From contig JAFXZS010000015.1 in NCBI GenBank assembly GCA_017541105.1, positions 1 through 64,000 of the forward strand: 64,000 nucleotides of DNA. The letters run 5' to 3'. This DNA comes from Clostridia bacterium. Lineage in GTDB: Bacteria; Bacillota; Clostridia; Christensenellales; Aristaeellaceae. Positions 7,798 through 16,210 of the stretch are shown piece after piece (position 1 is the stretch's first letter; every line of letters starts with the position of its first letter). The translations under genes were made by a program, and so were the position numbers. The notes under the pieces were generated by a model. It saw nothing but the letters and a program-made list of their open reading frames with translations, made no database searches and was not told the origin of the DNA.

Positions 7798-8253
7798 ATG
7801 AAACGTACCAGACACGTTGTTTTGCTTGCCTTCCTGCTCCTGGCCGCTGCCCTGCTTACCGCGTGCGGAGGAGGAACCAGCGGAACGGACAACAAAAAGG
7901 AAACGGAAAAAACCTACACTTGGAACGAGACGAGCTTTACGGTCAAGCGTATTGCGGAAGACAAAAGTGAAGCGCAGGATGAGGCTGATCCGACGAAAAA
8001 AAGGATTGCTGTTGTTCTTGACTTCGGAAAAGGAACCCTGGCACAGGATAAATTCGAGAAAGAAGTGAGCAGCGGCAAAATTCTGTTTGCCGGGAAAAAG
8101 CCGGAAAAGAGCTATACTTATTCGATGTCTTCGATGACTTTTTCACCAGGCAGCGGCGGATTTATCGCACAACTGACCGGGGAACTTACCCTGTTTTTCG
8201 AAGTCGACAAAGACTATGAAATCAAGGACAGCGATCTGGTCATCCAGGAATAA
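7798..8253 (+). CDS. Small secreted lipoprotein
   Basis: A 151-residue protein with a classical lipoprotein signal: basic MKRTR, a hydrophobic core and lipobox LTAC with the lipidated Cys at 23. A short Gly/Ser/Thr linker follows, then a compact mixed domain of about 110 residues rich in Lys, Glu and aromatic residues, ending in alternating strand-like segments. No enzyme motif is visible and the family is not recognised. It has its own strong promoter and may be co-transcribed with the esterase 37 bases downstream. Confidence 0.85.
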   Translation: MKRTRHVVLLAFLLLAAALLTACGGGTSGTDNKKETEKTYTWNETSFTVKRIAEDKSEAQDEADPTKKRIAVVLDFGKGTLAQDKFEKEVSSGKILFAGKKPEKSYTYSMSSMTFSPGSGGFIAQLTGELTLFFEVDKDYEIKDSDLVIQE

Positions 8254-8290
8254 TTATCGGGAATGACAGCAACCAGGAAGGGGTGTGTCC

Positions 8291-9064
8291 ATGGCTTTTT
8301 TACAGATTCAGTTTTTCTCGGCAGCACTGCATGCCGCTTCCACGGTCAGCGTGATTCTTCCGGAAACCGATCAGGGCATCGGGATCGGCGCGTCCAAGGA
8401 TGAGAGGCTGCCGAAGGTGCTTTATCTGCTGCACGGCTACAGCGATGACCATTCCGCCTGGGCGCGGCGGACTTCCGTGGAGCGGTACGCCGCGAATCAT
8501 AACCTGGCGATCATTATGCCTGCGGTCAACCACAGCTTTTACTGCAACGAGACCTATGGCGAGAACTATTGGGACTATGTGAGCGATGAACTGCCGAGGA
8601 CGATGCGCCGTTTCCTGCGGCTGAGCGACAGGCCAGAGGACACCTATGTGGCCGGCGCAAGCATGGGCGGCTACGGGGCCATGCGGCTGGCGCTGACCTA
8701 CCCGGAGCATTTTGCGGGCGCGGCTTCCTTCAGCGGCACGGTCGACCTGGCCGCGATCCTGTATCAGCGCAGCCAAAGCGCGGAGGTCCACCGGGTTTTC
8801 GGAGACCTGGAAGAGATCAAGGGTTCAGAGTATGACACTTTTTCCCTGATGGAAAAGAACGCGAAAGCCGCGCGCAAACCCTGGCTGTATGTCAGCTGCG
8901 GCACGAAGGACTTTCTGTTCGACCAGCACAAGGCATTCGTCTCCGCGCTGCGAAAGAACGGATGGGACGTGATGGGGCATGAGGAACCGGATGGCATTCA
9001 TGAATGGGGATTCTGGGATGATCAGATCAAGGCGTTTATCGAGCTGATCTTCGCAAAGGAATAA
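8291..9064 (+). CDS. Alpha/beta-hydrolase, esterase D / tributyrin esterase type
   Basis: 257 residues from the ATG at 8291, which has AGGAAGGGG upstream; an in-frame GTG two codons earlier is less well placed. The fold markers are those of the putative esterase family (PF00756): oxyanion segment LLHGYSDDHSAW, nucleophile elbow GASMGG with Ser124, acid Asp207 in GTKDF and His237 in GIHEW. There is no signal peptide, so it is cytoplasmic. Relatives hydrolyse short-chain acyl esters such as acetylated sugars or S-formylglutathione. The nearby GH2 and GH112 genes make deacetylation of imported glycans plausible, but the substrate cannot be read from sequence. Confidence 0.9.
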   Translation: MAFLQIQFFSAALHAASTVSVILPETDQGIGIGASKDERLPKVLYLLHGYSDDHSAWARRTSVERYAANHNLAIIMPAVNHSFYCNETYGENYWDYVSDELPRTMRRFLRLSDRPEDTYVAGASMGGYGAMRLALTYPEHFAGAASFSGTVDLAAILYQRSQSAEVHRVFGDLEEIKGSEYDTFSLMEKNAKAARKPWLYVSCGTKDFLFDQHKAFVSALRKNGWDVMGHEEPDGIHEWGFWDDQIKAFIELIFAKE

Positions 9065-9157
9065 CCGGCAGAGATCCATCGTTTTCCGATCCGGCCTTCT
9101 TCCGCCGGCTTCGGTAACGGAAACACAGAAAACGGAAAAAACCAGGAGGTGCTAACA

Positions 9158-10867
9158 ATGAATCAACCCAGGAAAGAACTGCATCTGACCGCCAGACTGA
9201 TCTGCCTGCTGCTCGCGCTGCTGCTGGCGATTCCCGCGGCATCGGCAGATTCGTCCTCCGGGATTCTGGAGACTCTGCTCGGGGATGTGGACGGGGACGG
9301 AAAGCCGGACCTGATCACGCTTTACAATGATTATTCCCTTACAGCCGACGCGATTACATCCGCGGGATATACCCGGATGAAACTGGACGAGGTACAGAGC
9401 GCCGCCGCGTATCTTCTGGCCGGGAACATGCTGAAGGAAAAATCGCCTGGAGACGCGACCATGTGCTTCCTCAAGGCATATACCCTGAACCCGACGAAAG
9501 AAACACAGGAGGCCTTGCTGGCGGACTACCGGCAGCAGGAAGGCTCCCAGCAGGGCATTCCCGGGGAACAGGACGAGGATGACGACGACGAAGACGATGA
9601 GGACGATTACGACGACGATGAGGAGGAAGACGACGAAGACGAGGAGGACGGCGAGGAAGCCGATACGGTGAAAGATATCGGGGGGAAAGGCGCGGAAGAT
9701 ACCCCGGAGGAGGATGACGAGGAAGAAGACGAGGAGGATGAAGAAGAGGACGACATCTCCTCGAAAACCATCACAGAAACGAAGACCTCAAGAAAGATCG
9801 ATCCCGGATACCATTTCCGGTTCGGCAGTTTTGAGCAGGATACTTTCACGGCCAACGGAAAAGAACCCATCATCTGGCGGGTGCTGGATGTGGATGAAGC
9901 GGGCGGAAAGGCGCTGGTGCTTTCCGAGTATGGCCTGCAGGCGATGAGATACAACAGCCGGAACGAGCCCACCAAATGGAAAGACGCGGATGTCCAGCGC
10001 TGGCTGAACAACGACTTTATGGGATCCTTCACCCCGGAAGAAAGGGAATGGATTGTTCCGACGACGGTCAGCGGATCGAAGGATAAAGCGTTTTTGCTGG
10101 ATGCCGACCAGATCCGGAAATATCTGAGCAGTCCTTACCAGTGCTTCGCTACCCCCTGGGCGATCTACCATGATCCGGACCATCCCGCGGATGTCCATCC
10201 GGATACCGGCGCCAGTTCCTGGCTGGTGCGCAGGGATAAGACGGAGAGCAGGATCACCTTTGTCGGCGGAAGCGGAAAGCTGTATGTGCCGGAAGAAGGC
10301 TCCAAGATGAAGGATACCATGAAGACCCAGAACAATGTGGTGCGCCCAGCAATGTGGGTCCGGCTGGAGGCCATCGGGGAAGAGGTTACGGATTACAGCC
10401 TGCCGCTCTTCGCGATGCCGCTGACGGCGAAGCTTCCCACCTGTTCCGGGCCGGCGAATGAATACCTGACAGTGGGGGAATACGAAACCAACGGGAAGCC
10501 GGTTCATGTGATCTCCAAGGCGCATGACGGCAACATCGTCCTGTGGATCCAGTACGAGTATGAAAAGAGCGGCAAAATGGTCCGCTGCTATGCGGGATCC
10601 CAGCGGTTTGATTTTGACACCGGCCGGCTGCCGGAAGATCCGAAAAAAGCGCTGGGGAAAGGAACCGTGCTTTCGGTTGATACGGTGCATCTCGGCCCCG
10701 GCACGCAATACAGGGAGGCGAAATTCCCGCCGACGGTCGGGATGAAGGGAGCGATCATCTTCGAGGAAGACGGGTGGTACTGCCTGGAGTACACCGTGGA
10801 AAGAAAAGGGGAGAAGCATCCGGTGCGCGCCTGGCTGCCGAAGGACGCCGTGAAAGTGAAAAAATGA
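9158..10867 (+). CDS. Secreted acidic DUF6273-like protein
   Basis: 569 residues from the ATG at 9158, seven bases after a perfect AGGAGGT. The signal peptide is Leu-rich and ends in an ASA cleavage site near residue 30. Next comes a DVDGDGKPD loop (about 42-52), like the calcium loops of dockerins and EF-hands, then a TPR-like helical stretch, then an extreme Asp/Glu tract (137-199, nearly every residue acidic apart from a short interruption). Residues about 208-415 resemble DUF6273 (start: FRFGSFEQD, ...PIIWRVLDVD, a W-x-x-A-D-V-Q-R-W-L-N segment, end: RPAMWVRL). The C-terminus looks like one or two SH3-type wall-binding modules. Likely cell-surface. The acidic tract may bind calcium or other cations. 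Function unknown. Confidence 0.8.
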   Translation: MNQPRKELHLTARLICLLLALLLAIPAASADSSSGILETLLGDVDGDGKPDLITLYNDYSLTADAITSAGYTRMKLDEVQSAAAYLLAGNMLKEKSPGDATMCFLKAYTLNPTKETQEALLADYRQQEGSQQGIPGEQDEDDDDEDDEDDYDDDEEEDDEDEEDGEEADTVKDIGGKGAEDTPEEDDEEEDEEDEEEDDISSKTITETKTSRKIDPGYHFRFGSFEQDTFTANGKEPIIWRVLDVDEAGGKALVLSEYGLQAMRYNSRNEPTKWKDADVQRWLNNDFMGSFTPEEREWIVPTTVSGSKDKAFLLDADQIRKYLSSPYQCFATPWAIYHDPDHPADVHPDTGASSWLVRRDKTESRITFVGGSGKLYVPEEGSKMKDTMKTQNNVVRPAMWVRLEAIGEEVTDYSLPLFAMPLTAKLPTCSGPANEYLTVGEYETNGKPVHVISKAHDGNIVLWIQYEYEKSGKMVRCYAGSQRFDFDTGRLPEDPKKALGKGTVLSVDTVHLGPGTQYREAKFPPTVGMKGAIIFEEDGWYCLEYTVERKGEKHPVRAWLPKDAVKVKK

Positions 10868-10921
10868 GAACGGCATGAGCATGCAAAGCGCCATGCCGGG
10901 GACGCGCGCGGGGTGGACGGA

Positions 10922-13624
10922 ATGAAGGCCATCGATCTGTCAGGAAACTGGGAATGTGTGATCCCGGGGCAGCGGGGAAGCATCCGCCTGCCCGGCACGC
11001 TGGACGAGGGAGGATTCGGGACGGAGGACGATCCGCGGCACCAGTGGAAGGCGGAGGAAGTCCGGCGCCTCGGGTTCTGGCAGGAAGGCGATCCCATCGT
11101 AACCCGGCTGACACGAAAAAAGGTTTATGAAGGAGAGGCGCGGTTCAGCCGGAGAATTTCCTGGAAGATGCCGGCCGGATGCCGGATCTTCGCGGAATAC
11201 GAAAGGACACGGCAGCTGCGCCTGACAGTCAACGGCATCGAGGCGCCGGCGGTACAGCCGGCCTGCCTTTCGGCCCCCTGCGCCTTTGAGGTTACCGGCC
11301 TGGTCACAGGACAGGACGAGTTCACGATGATCTCAGATAACAGTTATCCGGGCTGGCCGCGGGAAGCGATTGTCTACGCGTCCGCCGCTTCGGATGAGAC
11401 GCAGACCAACTGGAACGGCATCACCGGATTCATGCGGCTGCGGACAGAGCAGGCCGACTTCATCTCCGGCATCCGGGTGTATCCCCGGGGGGACCGGGCG
11501 GAGATCCGGGTGGAACTGGATCTTGCCGGAGACTGGGAAGGCTCGCTTCGGATCGCCTCTCCCGCGCTGCGGAACGAACAGGAAATCCGGGTCCGGGAGA
11601 AGGCCGGCGTCCGCGAAGTCCGGTGTGAAGCGCCGCTCCGCCCGGATGTGAAACGGTGGGACCTGGGAGAAGGAAACCTGTATACGCTGACGGTAAGCGC
11701 GGAGGGAATGGAAAGCCGGACCGCGCGCTTCGGCGTGCGGGATTTCGCGGCAGGCGGCGGCCGCCTGACGCTGAACGGACGGCACATTTTCCTGCGCGGG
11801 GAAACGAACTGCGCGGTCTTTCCGGAGACGGGCTATATACCCACGGAAGAGGAAACCTGGAAAGGGATTCTGGAACAATACAAAGCTTACGGTGTCAACT
11901 GCGTACGCTTTCACAGCCACTGTCCCCCGGAAGCGGCTTTTGCCGCGGCGGACGGGATCGGTATGCTGATGCAGCCGGAACTGCCGCAATGGGACCCGGA
12001 GGATGCATTCGGCACGGAGGAAGCGCGGAACTGCTACGCGGCGGAAGCACGGCAGATTCTTCGGCATCTGGCGAACCATCCTTCCTTTGTGATGCTCACG
12101 CTCGGGAATGAGCTGCAGTTCGGGGAGGAAAGCCGGGCGTTTGCGGACCGCCTGCTGCGGGAACTGCGGGATACGGATTCCACACGGCTGTATGCCGACG
12201 GATCCAATACTTTTTACGGCGCAAAAGGCCCCGATCCGCACAGCGATTTTTACACGTCGTCGGATGACAGGGGCCGGATGCTGCGGGGCACTTCCTCGGA
12301 GTTTCAGGGCTGGCTGAACCGGGGAGAAGCCAACGCCTGCAGGGATTACAGCGCGGAAATGGAAATCCTGCGGCAGGGGGCGGAGCAGCCGGTGTTCTCC
12401 TTTGAAGTCGGGCAGTACGAAGTGCTCCCGGATTTCGGGGAGATCCGGGAATACCGCGGCGTGACCGTGCCTGGCAATCTGGCACAGATGGAGAAAAAAA
12501 CGCAGGATGCCGGGATCGGCAGGGATCTCTGGGAAAAGATGGTTAACGCCACGGGAGAAAACGCGCTGCAGTGCTATCGGGCGGAGATTGAGGCCGCGCT
12601 GCGGACAGAGGCTTTCAGCGGGATTTCGCTGCTGAGCCTGCAGGATTTCCCGGGCCAGGGCACCGCGCTGGTGGGCATGATGAACGCGCATATGGAGCCG
12701 AAGCCGTACGGGTTCGCGAAGCCAGAGCGGTTTGCCACGTTCTTCCGGGACGTCCTGCCGATGGCACTGCTGCCCCGGTACGTTTATACTGCCGGGGAGG
12801 AGATATGCTTTACCGCACGCGTTGCCAACTACGGAAAAACCGATCTGGAAGGCCCGCTTGCCTGGTCGCTTGAAGGAGAGCGGACCGTGCTTTCCGGGGC
12901 AGGAGGTTTTCCGCGGATCCCGGCCGGCACCCTGTCCCGGGGAGAAACGATCCGGATCCGGCTTCCGGAGGCGGAGGCAGCGGCCCGGCTGACGCTGACG
13001 ATCCGGTACTGCGGCAGCGGCAATCAATACCCGCTGTGGGTCTATCCGGACCGGCAGCCGGCCTGCCCGGCGGATGTGCTGGAATGCCGCGCGCTGGACG
13101 GGGAAGCCATGGCAGTGCTGGCCTCCGGCGGGAAAGTGTTCCTTGCGCCGGACAGTACGGTGGAGGCGATTCCCAGGTCCGTACCGGCCCAGTTCAGCCC
13201 GGATTTCTGGTCGGTCTGCACGTTTCCTGCCCAGTCCGGATGCATGGGACAGCTGATCGACGCGGAGCATCCGCTGTTCCGGAGCTTTCCCACGGATTCC
13301 TTCAGCAGCTGGCAGTGGCATTCCATGGCCTGCCGGAGAGCTATGCTGCTGCCCCGCAGAATGAAGGCGATCATTACGGAAATGGATTCCTGCGCACTGC
13401 TCCGCCCCATGGCACAGCTGTTTGAATGCCGGTGCGGCGGCGGCAGGATGATGGTTTCTTCCCTGGGACTGCACCAGCTGAAGCAGGAACCGAACGTACG
13501 GACACTGCGGCAGGCCATTTACGAATACATGGATTCGGAGCTTTTCCGGCCGGAGGAGGAACTGACCCCGGAAACCGCGGCGTCCTTTCTGCCTGTCGGG
13601 TCCGGATGGGCGGGAAAAACATGA
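10922..13624 (+). CDS. Glycoside hydrolase family 2 enzyme
   Basis: A 900-residue cytoplasmic protein with no signal peptide. The GH2 layout is visible: an N-terminal sugar-binding beta domain (about 5-165), an immunoglobulin-like sandwich (about 170-270), and a TIM barrel (about 275-600) beginning with the GH2 hallmark LNGRHIFLRGETN. The predicted acid/base is Glu397 in LGNELQ; the predicted nucleophile is Glu495 in SFEVGQ, 98 residues later, close to the GUS spacing. A further beta region of about 280 residues follows. GH2 includes beta-galactosidases, beta-glucuronidases and beta-mannosidases, and the specificity cannot be decided. The ATG at 10922 follows a modest GGGGTGGA. Directly downstream is the start of an AraC-type regulator that has been cut off, so this gene may have lost its local control. 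Confidence 0.88.
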   Translation: MKAIDLSGNWECVIPGQRGSIRLPGTLDEGGFGTEDDPRHQWKAEEVRRLGFWQEGDPIVTRLTRKKVYEGEARFSRRISWKMPAGCRIFAEYERTRQLRLTVNGIEAPAVQPACLSAPCAFEVTGLVTGQDEFTMISDNSYPGWPREAIVYASAASDETQTNWNGITGFMRLRTEQADFISGIRVYPRGDRAEIRVELDLAGDWEGSLRIASPALRNEQEIRVREKAGVREVRCEAPLRPDVKRWDLGEGNLYTLTVSAEGMESRTARFGVRDFAAGGGRLTLNGRHIFLRGETNCAVFPETGYIPTEEETWKGILEQYKAYGVNCVRFHSHCPPEAAFAAADGIGMLMQPELPQWDPEDAFGTEEARNCYAAEARQILRHLANHPSFVMLTLGNELQFGEESRAFADRLLRELRDTDSTRLYADGSNTFYGAKGPDPHSDFYTSSDDRGRMLRGTSSEFQGWLNRGEANACRDYSAEMEILRQGAEQPVFSFEVGQYEVLPDFGEIREYRGVTVPGNLAQMEKKTQDAGIGRDLWEKMVNATGENALQCYRAEIEAALRTEAFSGISLLSLQDFPGQGTALVGMMNAHMEPKPYGFAKPERFATFFRDVLPMALLPRYVYTAGEEICFTARVANYGKTDLEGPLAWSLEGERTVLSGAGGFPRIPAGTLSRGETIRIRLPEAEAAARLTLTIRYCGSGNQYPLWVYPDRQPACPADVLECRALDGEAMAVLASGGKVFLAPDSTVEAIPRSVPAQFSPDFWSVCTFPAQSGCMGQLIDAEHPLFRSFPTDSFSSWQWHSMACRRAMLLPRRMKAIITEMDSCALLRPMAQLFECRCGGGRMMVSSLGLHQLKQEPNVRTLRQAIYEYMDSELFRPEEELTPETAASFLPVGSGWAGKT

Positions 13625-13683
13625 TTTGTCCGGAGACGGGCTGAAAGCGAACAGAAGAGCGGTAAGGACGGAGGAAAGAATTG

Positions 13684-13797
13684 ATGGCGCGCCCCAAGCA
13701 TACGATGCTGGAATACCGGAACTATGAACTGCCGCCGGATTTTCCCATACTGGTGCTGACCGGGGAACGGTGGCATATCAGCCCGGTGCCCGGCATT
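13684..13797 (+). pseudogene. AraC-family regulator, 5' fragment
   Basis: A GGAGG RBS and an ATG at 13684 open a frame whose first ~37 codons resemble the N-terminus of Clostridial AraC regulators with a cupin sensor (KHTMLEYRNYELPPDFP, then a short ..TGERWHISPVPG). Such proteins continue with an LHFHN-type metal/sugar-binding motif and two C-terminal helix-turn-helix units. Here the reading frame passes instead into antisense of the neighbouring GH112 gene, so no DNA-binding domain remains. The break is at about 13790-13800, inside a shared CCCGGCATT. It was probably the regulator of the flanking glycan genes. Confidence 0.65.
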
Positions 13798-15015
13798 GAT
13801 GAGCACGTCCGCATCCCGGAGCGCACCGTTTTTCACATCATCAAAGCAGATGAAGCGCACACGGACCGGGAGGCCGGAGAGCGCTTCGCTGACATGGATC
13901 AGAGGATTCCAGTCCGTCTCATGAAAGTGCCCGGAAAGCGTCCAGGAGCGCAGCGCACCCCAGGCATGCAGCACGGCGACGGTCACGGGGAGCTCCGCCG
14001 GGGCGCCGAGGGCGTGCAGTTCCTTCAGATGCCGGAAAGCTTTGGCCATTCCGGCAACGGCCTCGTTGAAGGCGTCCTGCCCGACGGTCAGATGCAGGTA
14101 ACCGCCCAGGCCGATCCGGTCCACACATTGGCGGGCCAGCGCCCGGCGCACATGCAGCCAGTACTCCTCCGCGTCCTTTTCCGGATGCCCGCCCTCTGAG
14201 AAGGTGGGCAGGCCGCCCAGGCCCACTGGAAACAGATAGGGATGGAACCGCAGCTCATGTACCGGCACCTCCGCGCCGGCGCACAGGCGGCATTCAAAGC
14301 CGGAGAACACGCATTTGATCAGCCCGTCAAACCCGATGGAGGAGAAGTATTTCCCGTAGGGTTCCATCCCGACCCAGCTGTCGTCATAGAACACATACGC
14401 TTCTTTTCCGAAGGAATGGATGATCTCCACCAGCGCCCGGGCTTTTTCCGCCACAAAGCGCTGGATGAAGTCCATATAATCCCGCTTGCGGGCGGTCGGC
14501 GGACGGTGCGTCGCCTGCAGCTTTCCCCGGTTGATAAAATCTTCCGCCGTCAGGGCGTATCCGTATTCCCGCTCAAAGGCCCGCAGCGCGGCGGGGCTGA
14601 CCGTAAAGTCATAGCTGGCCCAGTCCACAAAGCGCGTGCGGCGGCGCAGATCACTTCCGAAAATCCAGACAAAATTATAGAACAAAGAAGTCAGCCGGAC
14701 CACATTTGTGCCCGGATTTTTTTCGCACCAGGCACGCAGCCAGCCCTGCAGGTATTCCCAGGCCAGCGGGTGGCGCGGATCCAGCTGGCGAAGGTGCTCG
14801 CTCTGCCAGTGATTCGTCGTGTGGTTGTACATGTTGATCTCTTCCCGGATCCGCCAGGCCAGGAAGGAGCCCGCTTTCACGATTTCCGGAGAGAGCTTTG
14901 TCCCGTCGGAATCGCGGATTACGTCCGCGCCCCACTGCCGGGCTCTTTCCAGCGTCAGGGATTCATAGCCTGCCTCACCCGGCAGCGTAAATCCGCCTGA
15001 AGAATAATCGCTCAT
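13791..15015 (-). pseudogene. GH112 galacto-N-biose/lacto-N-biose phosphorylase, doubly truncated
   Basis: It starts at the ATG at 15015, eight bases after AGGAG. The protein clearly belongs to GH112, which phosphorolyses Gal-beta-1,3-HexNAc: FTLPGEAG, ERARQWGADVIRDSDGT, then NMYNHTTNHW, RFVDWASYDFTVSP, EDFINRGK, YDDSWVGMEPYG (with the likely general-acid Asp), RIGLGGYL and a VRFICFDDV segment. Two parts are missing compared with ~720-750-residue family members. About 105-110 residues are gone in frame between PEIVKAG and SFLAW (at about 14868), and everything after DVLINAG (about 250-280 residues) has been replaced by antisense of the AraC fragment. About 408 genuine codons remain. The frame stays open to 13519 only by chance. 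Confidence 0.75.
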
Positions 15016-15189
15016 TGTGGATTCTCCTGTTCTGTTCAATTCGGGACCCCCAGCCTTTGTTCTGTTTCTATTCTAACAGATGGAAATGGCCGATTCTTCG
15101 CATTTTTTTCACGCATTATTGCAGTTTCGCCCATAAACACGCTCCGGAGATTGCTGACGGAATTCTGTCCGTGCGGGACACGGCGCATA

Positions 15190-15251
15190 TTGACAACCGA
15201 AGGTCCGGCTGATATTGTGAGGGAGACCTTCGGAAACCGGCGGGATGCCGG
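15190..15251 (+). promoter_or_regulatory. Promoter with overlapping inverted repeats before the DMT exporter
   Basis: TTGACA (15190), 17 bases, TATTGT (15213). A perfect 9-base inverted repeat, CCGAAGGTC (15197-15205) and GACCTTCGG (15225-15233), brackets the -10, as expected for a repressor site or a start-site hairpin. A second hairpin, CCGGC/GCCGG (15237-15251, 5-base loop), follows. The whole element sits about 35-90 bases before the ATG at 15284. Confidence 0.6.
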
Positions 15252-15283
15252 AAGACAAGTAACTTGATTGGATACGGACGGAC

Positions 15284-16207
15284 ATGAATCGGAAAGCATT
15301 GCGTGGCAGCCTGCTGCTGCTGTTCGGCGCGGTGATCTGGGGCGCGGCCTTTGCGGCCCAGCGTATGGGAATGGATCATGTGGGGCCCTTTACCTTTTCC
15401 GGGGTACGGATGCTGCTGGCCGGGCTGGTGATGATTCCCGTGGCGGCGGCGGCCGGGCGGAAGGTTCCGGAAAAAACGGCGGAGGACCGGAAACGGCAGC
15501 GGACCGGCGGGCTGATCTGCGGCATCCTGCTTTTCGCGGCGACATCGCTGCAGCAGATCGGCCTGGTAGATACGGCGGCAGGGAAGGCCGGGTTTATCAC
15601 GGCGCTGTATGTGGTGCTGGTGCCGGTGGCCGGATGGCTGATTCTGCGGAACAATCCCGGAAGAGTGATATGGATCGGCGTGGCTCTTGCCGTAGCGGCT
15701 CTGTATCTGCTGTGCGTACCGGACACGGGGTTTCAGGTGGAACGGGGAGACCTGCTGCTGCTGGGCTGTGCCGTATGCTTTACGGGACAGATCCTGTGCG
15801 TGGATCACTACGCGCCGCGGGTCAGCGGCGTGGCGCTGGCCAGGGATGAATTCCTGGTTACCGGCGGGCTGTCCATGATCACAGCCATCCTGACGGAGGA
15901 GATCCGGTGGGACGGCATTACGGAAGCGATGATTCCGATCCTGTACACCGGGATCTGCTCCGGAGCGCTGGGGTATACGCTGCAGATTATCGGGCAGAAG
16001 GAAGTGAACCCGACGCTTGCTTCCCTGATCATGTGCCTGGAATCGGTGTTTGCCGTGCTGACCGGCGCAGTGCTGCTGGGAGAACGGATGACCGGGCGGG
16101 AAGTGCTGGGCAGCGTGCTGATGTTCACGGCGGTGATCCTTGCACAGCTGTCTCCCGTGCTGGAAGGAAAGATGAAAACTTCACGAACCGAAAAGAAGGA
16201 GGACTGA
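15284..16207 (+). CDS. EamA/DMT-superfamily transporter
   Basis: A 307-residue membrane protein with about ten hydrophobic helices arranged as two five-helix EamA repeats (about 5-145 and 155-295). Motifs typical of the drug/metabolite transporter superfamily include FGAVIWGAAFAAQ in helix 1, TSLQQIGL, a TAGKAGFIT-like segment, and PTLASLIMCLESVFAVLTG in the second repeat. The family exports or imports small metabolites (amino acids, nucleotide precursors, sugars); the substrate is not predictable. The stop codon is three bases before the next ATG, so it forms an operon with the SDR-type gene. Confidence 0.88.
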   Translation: MNRKALRGSLLLLFGAVIWGAAFAAQRMGMDHVGPFTFSGVRMLLAGLVMIPVAAAAGRKVPEKTAEDRKRQRTGGLICGILLFAATSLQQIGLVDTAAGKAGFITALYVVLVPVAGWLILRNNPGRVIWIGVALAVAALYLLCVPDTGFQVERGDLLLLGCAVCFTGQILCVDHYAPRVSGVALARDEFLVTGGLSMITAILTEEIRWDGITEAMIPILYTGICSGALGYTLQIIGQKEVNPTLASLIMCLESVFAVLTGAVLLGERMTGREVLGSVLMFTAVILAQLSPVLEGKMKTSRTEKKED

Positions 16208-16210
16208 AAC

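Noticed and set aside
9607-10032. Minus-strand ORF with a very long poly-Ser run
   Set aside because: It is the antisense shadow of the Asp/Glu tract (GAY/GAR read backwards gives Ser codons).
13519-13790. C-terminal end of the minus-strand GH112 frame
   Set aside because: The frame stays open but encodes only antisense of the AraC fragment and the GH2 end; no GH112 homology remains.
13800-14199. Continuation of the AraC frame on the plus strand
   Set aside because: It is antisense to clear GH112 coding sequence and shows no AraC motifs.
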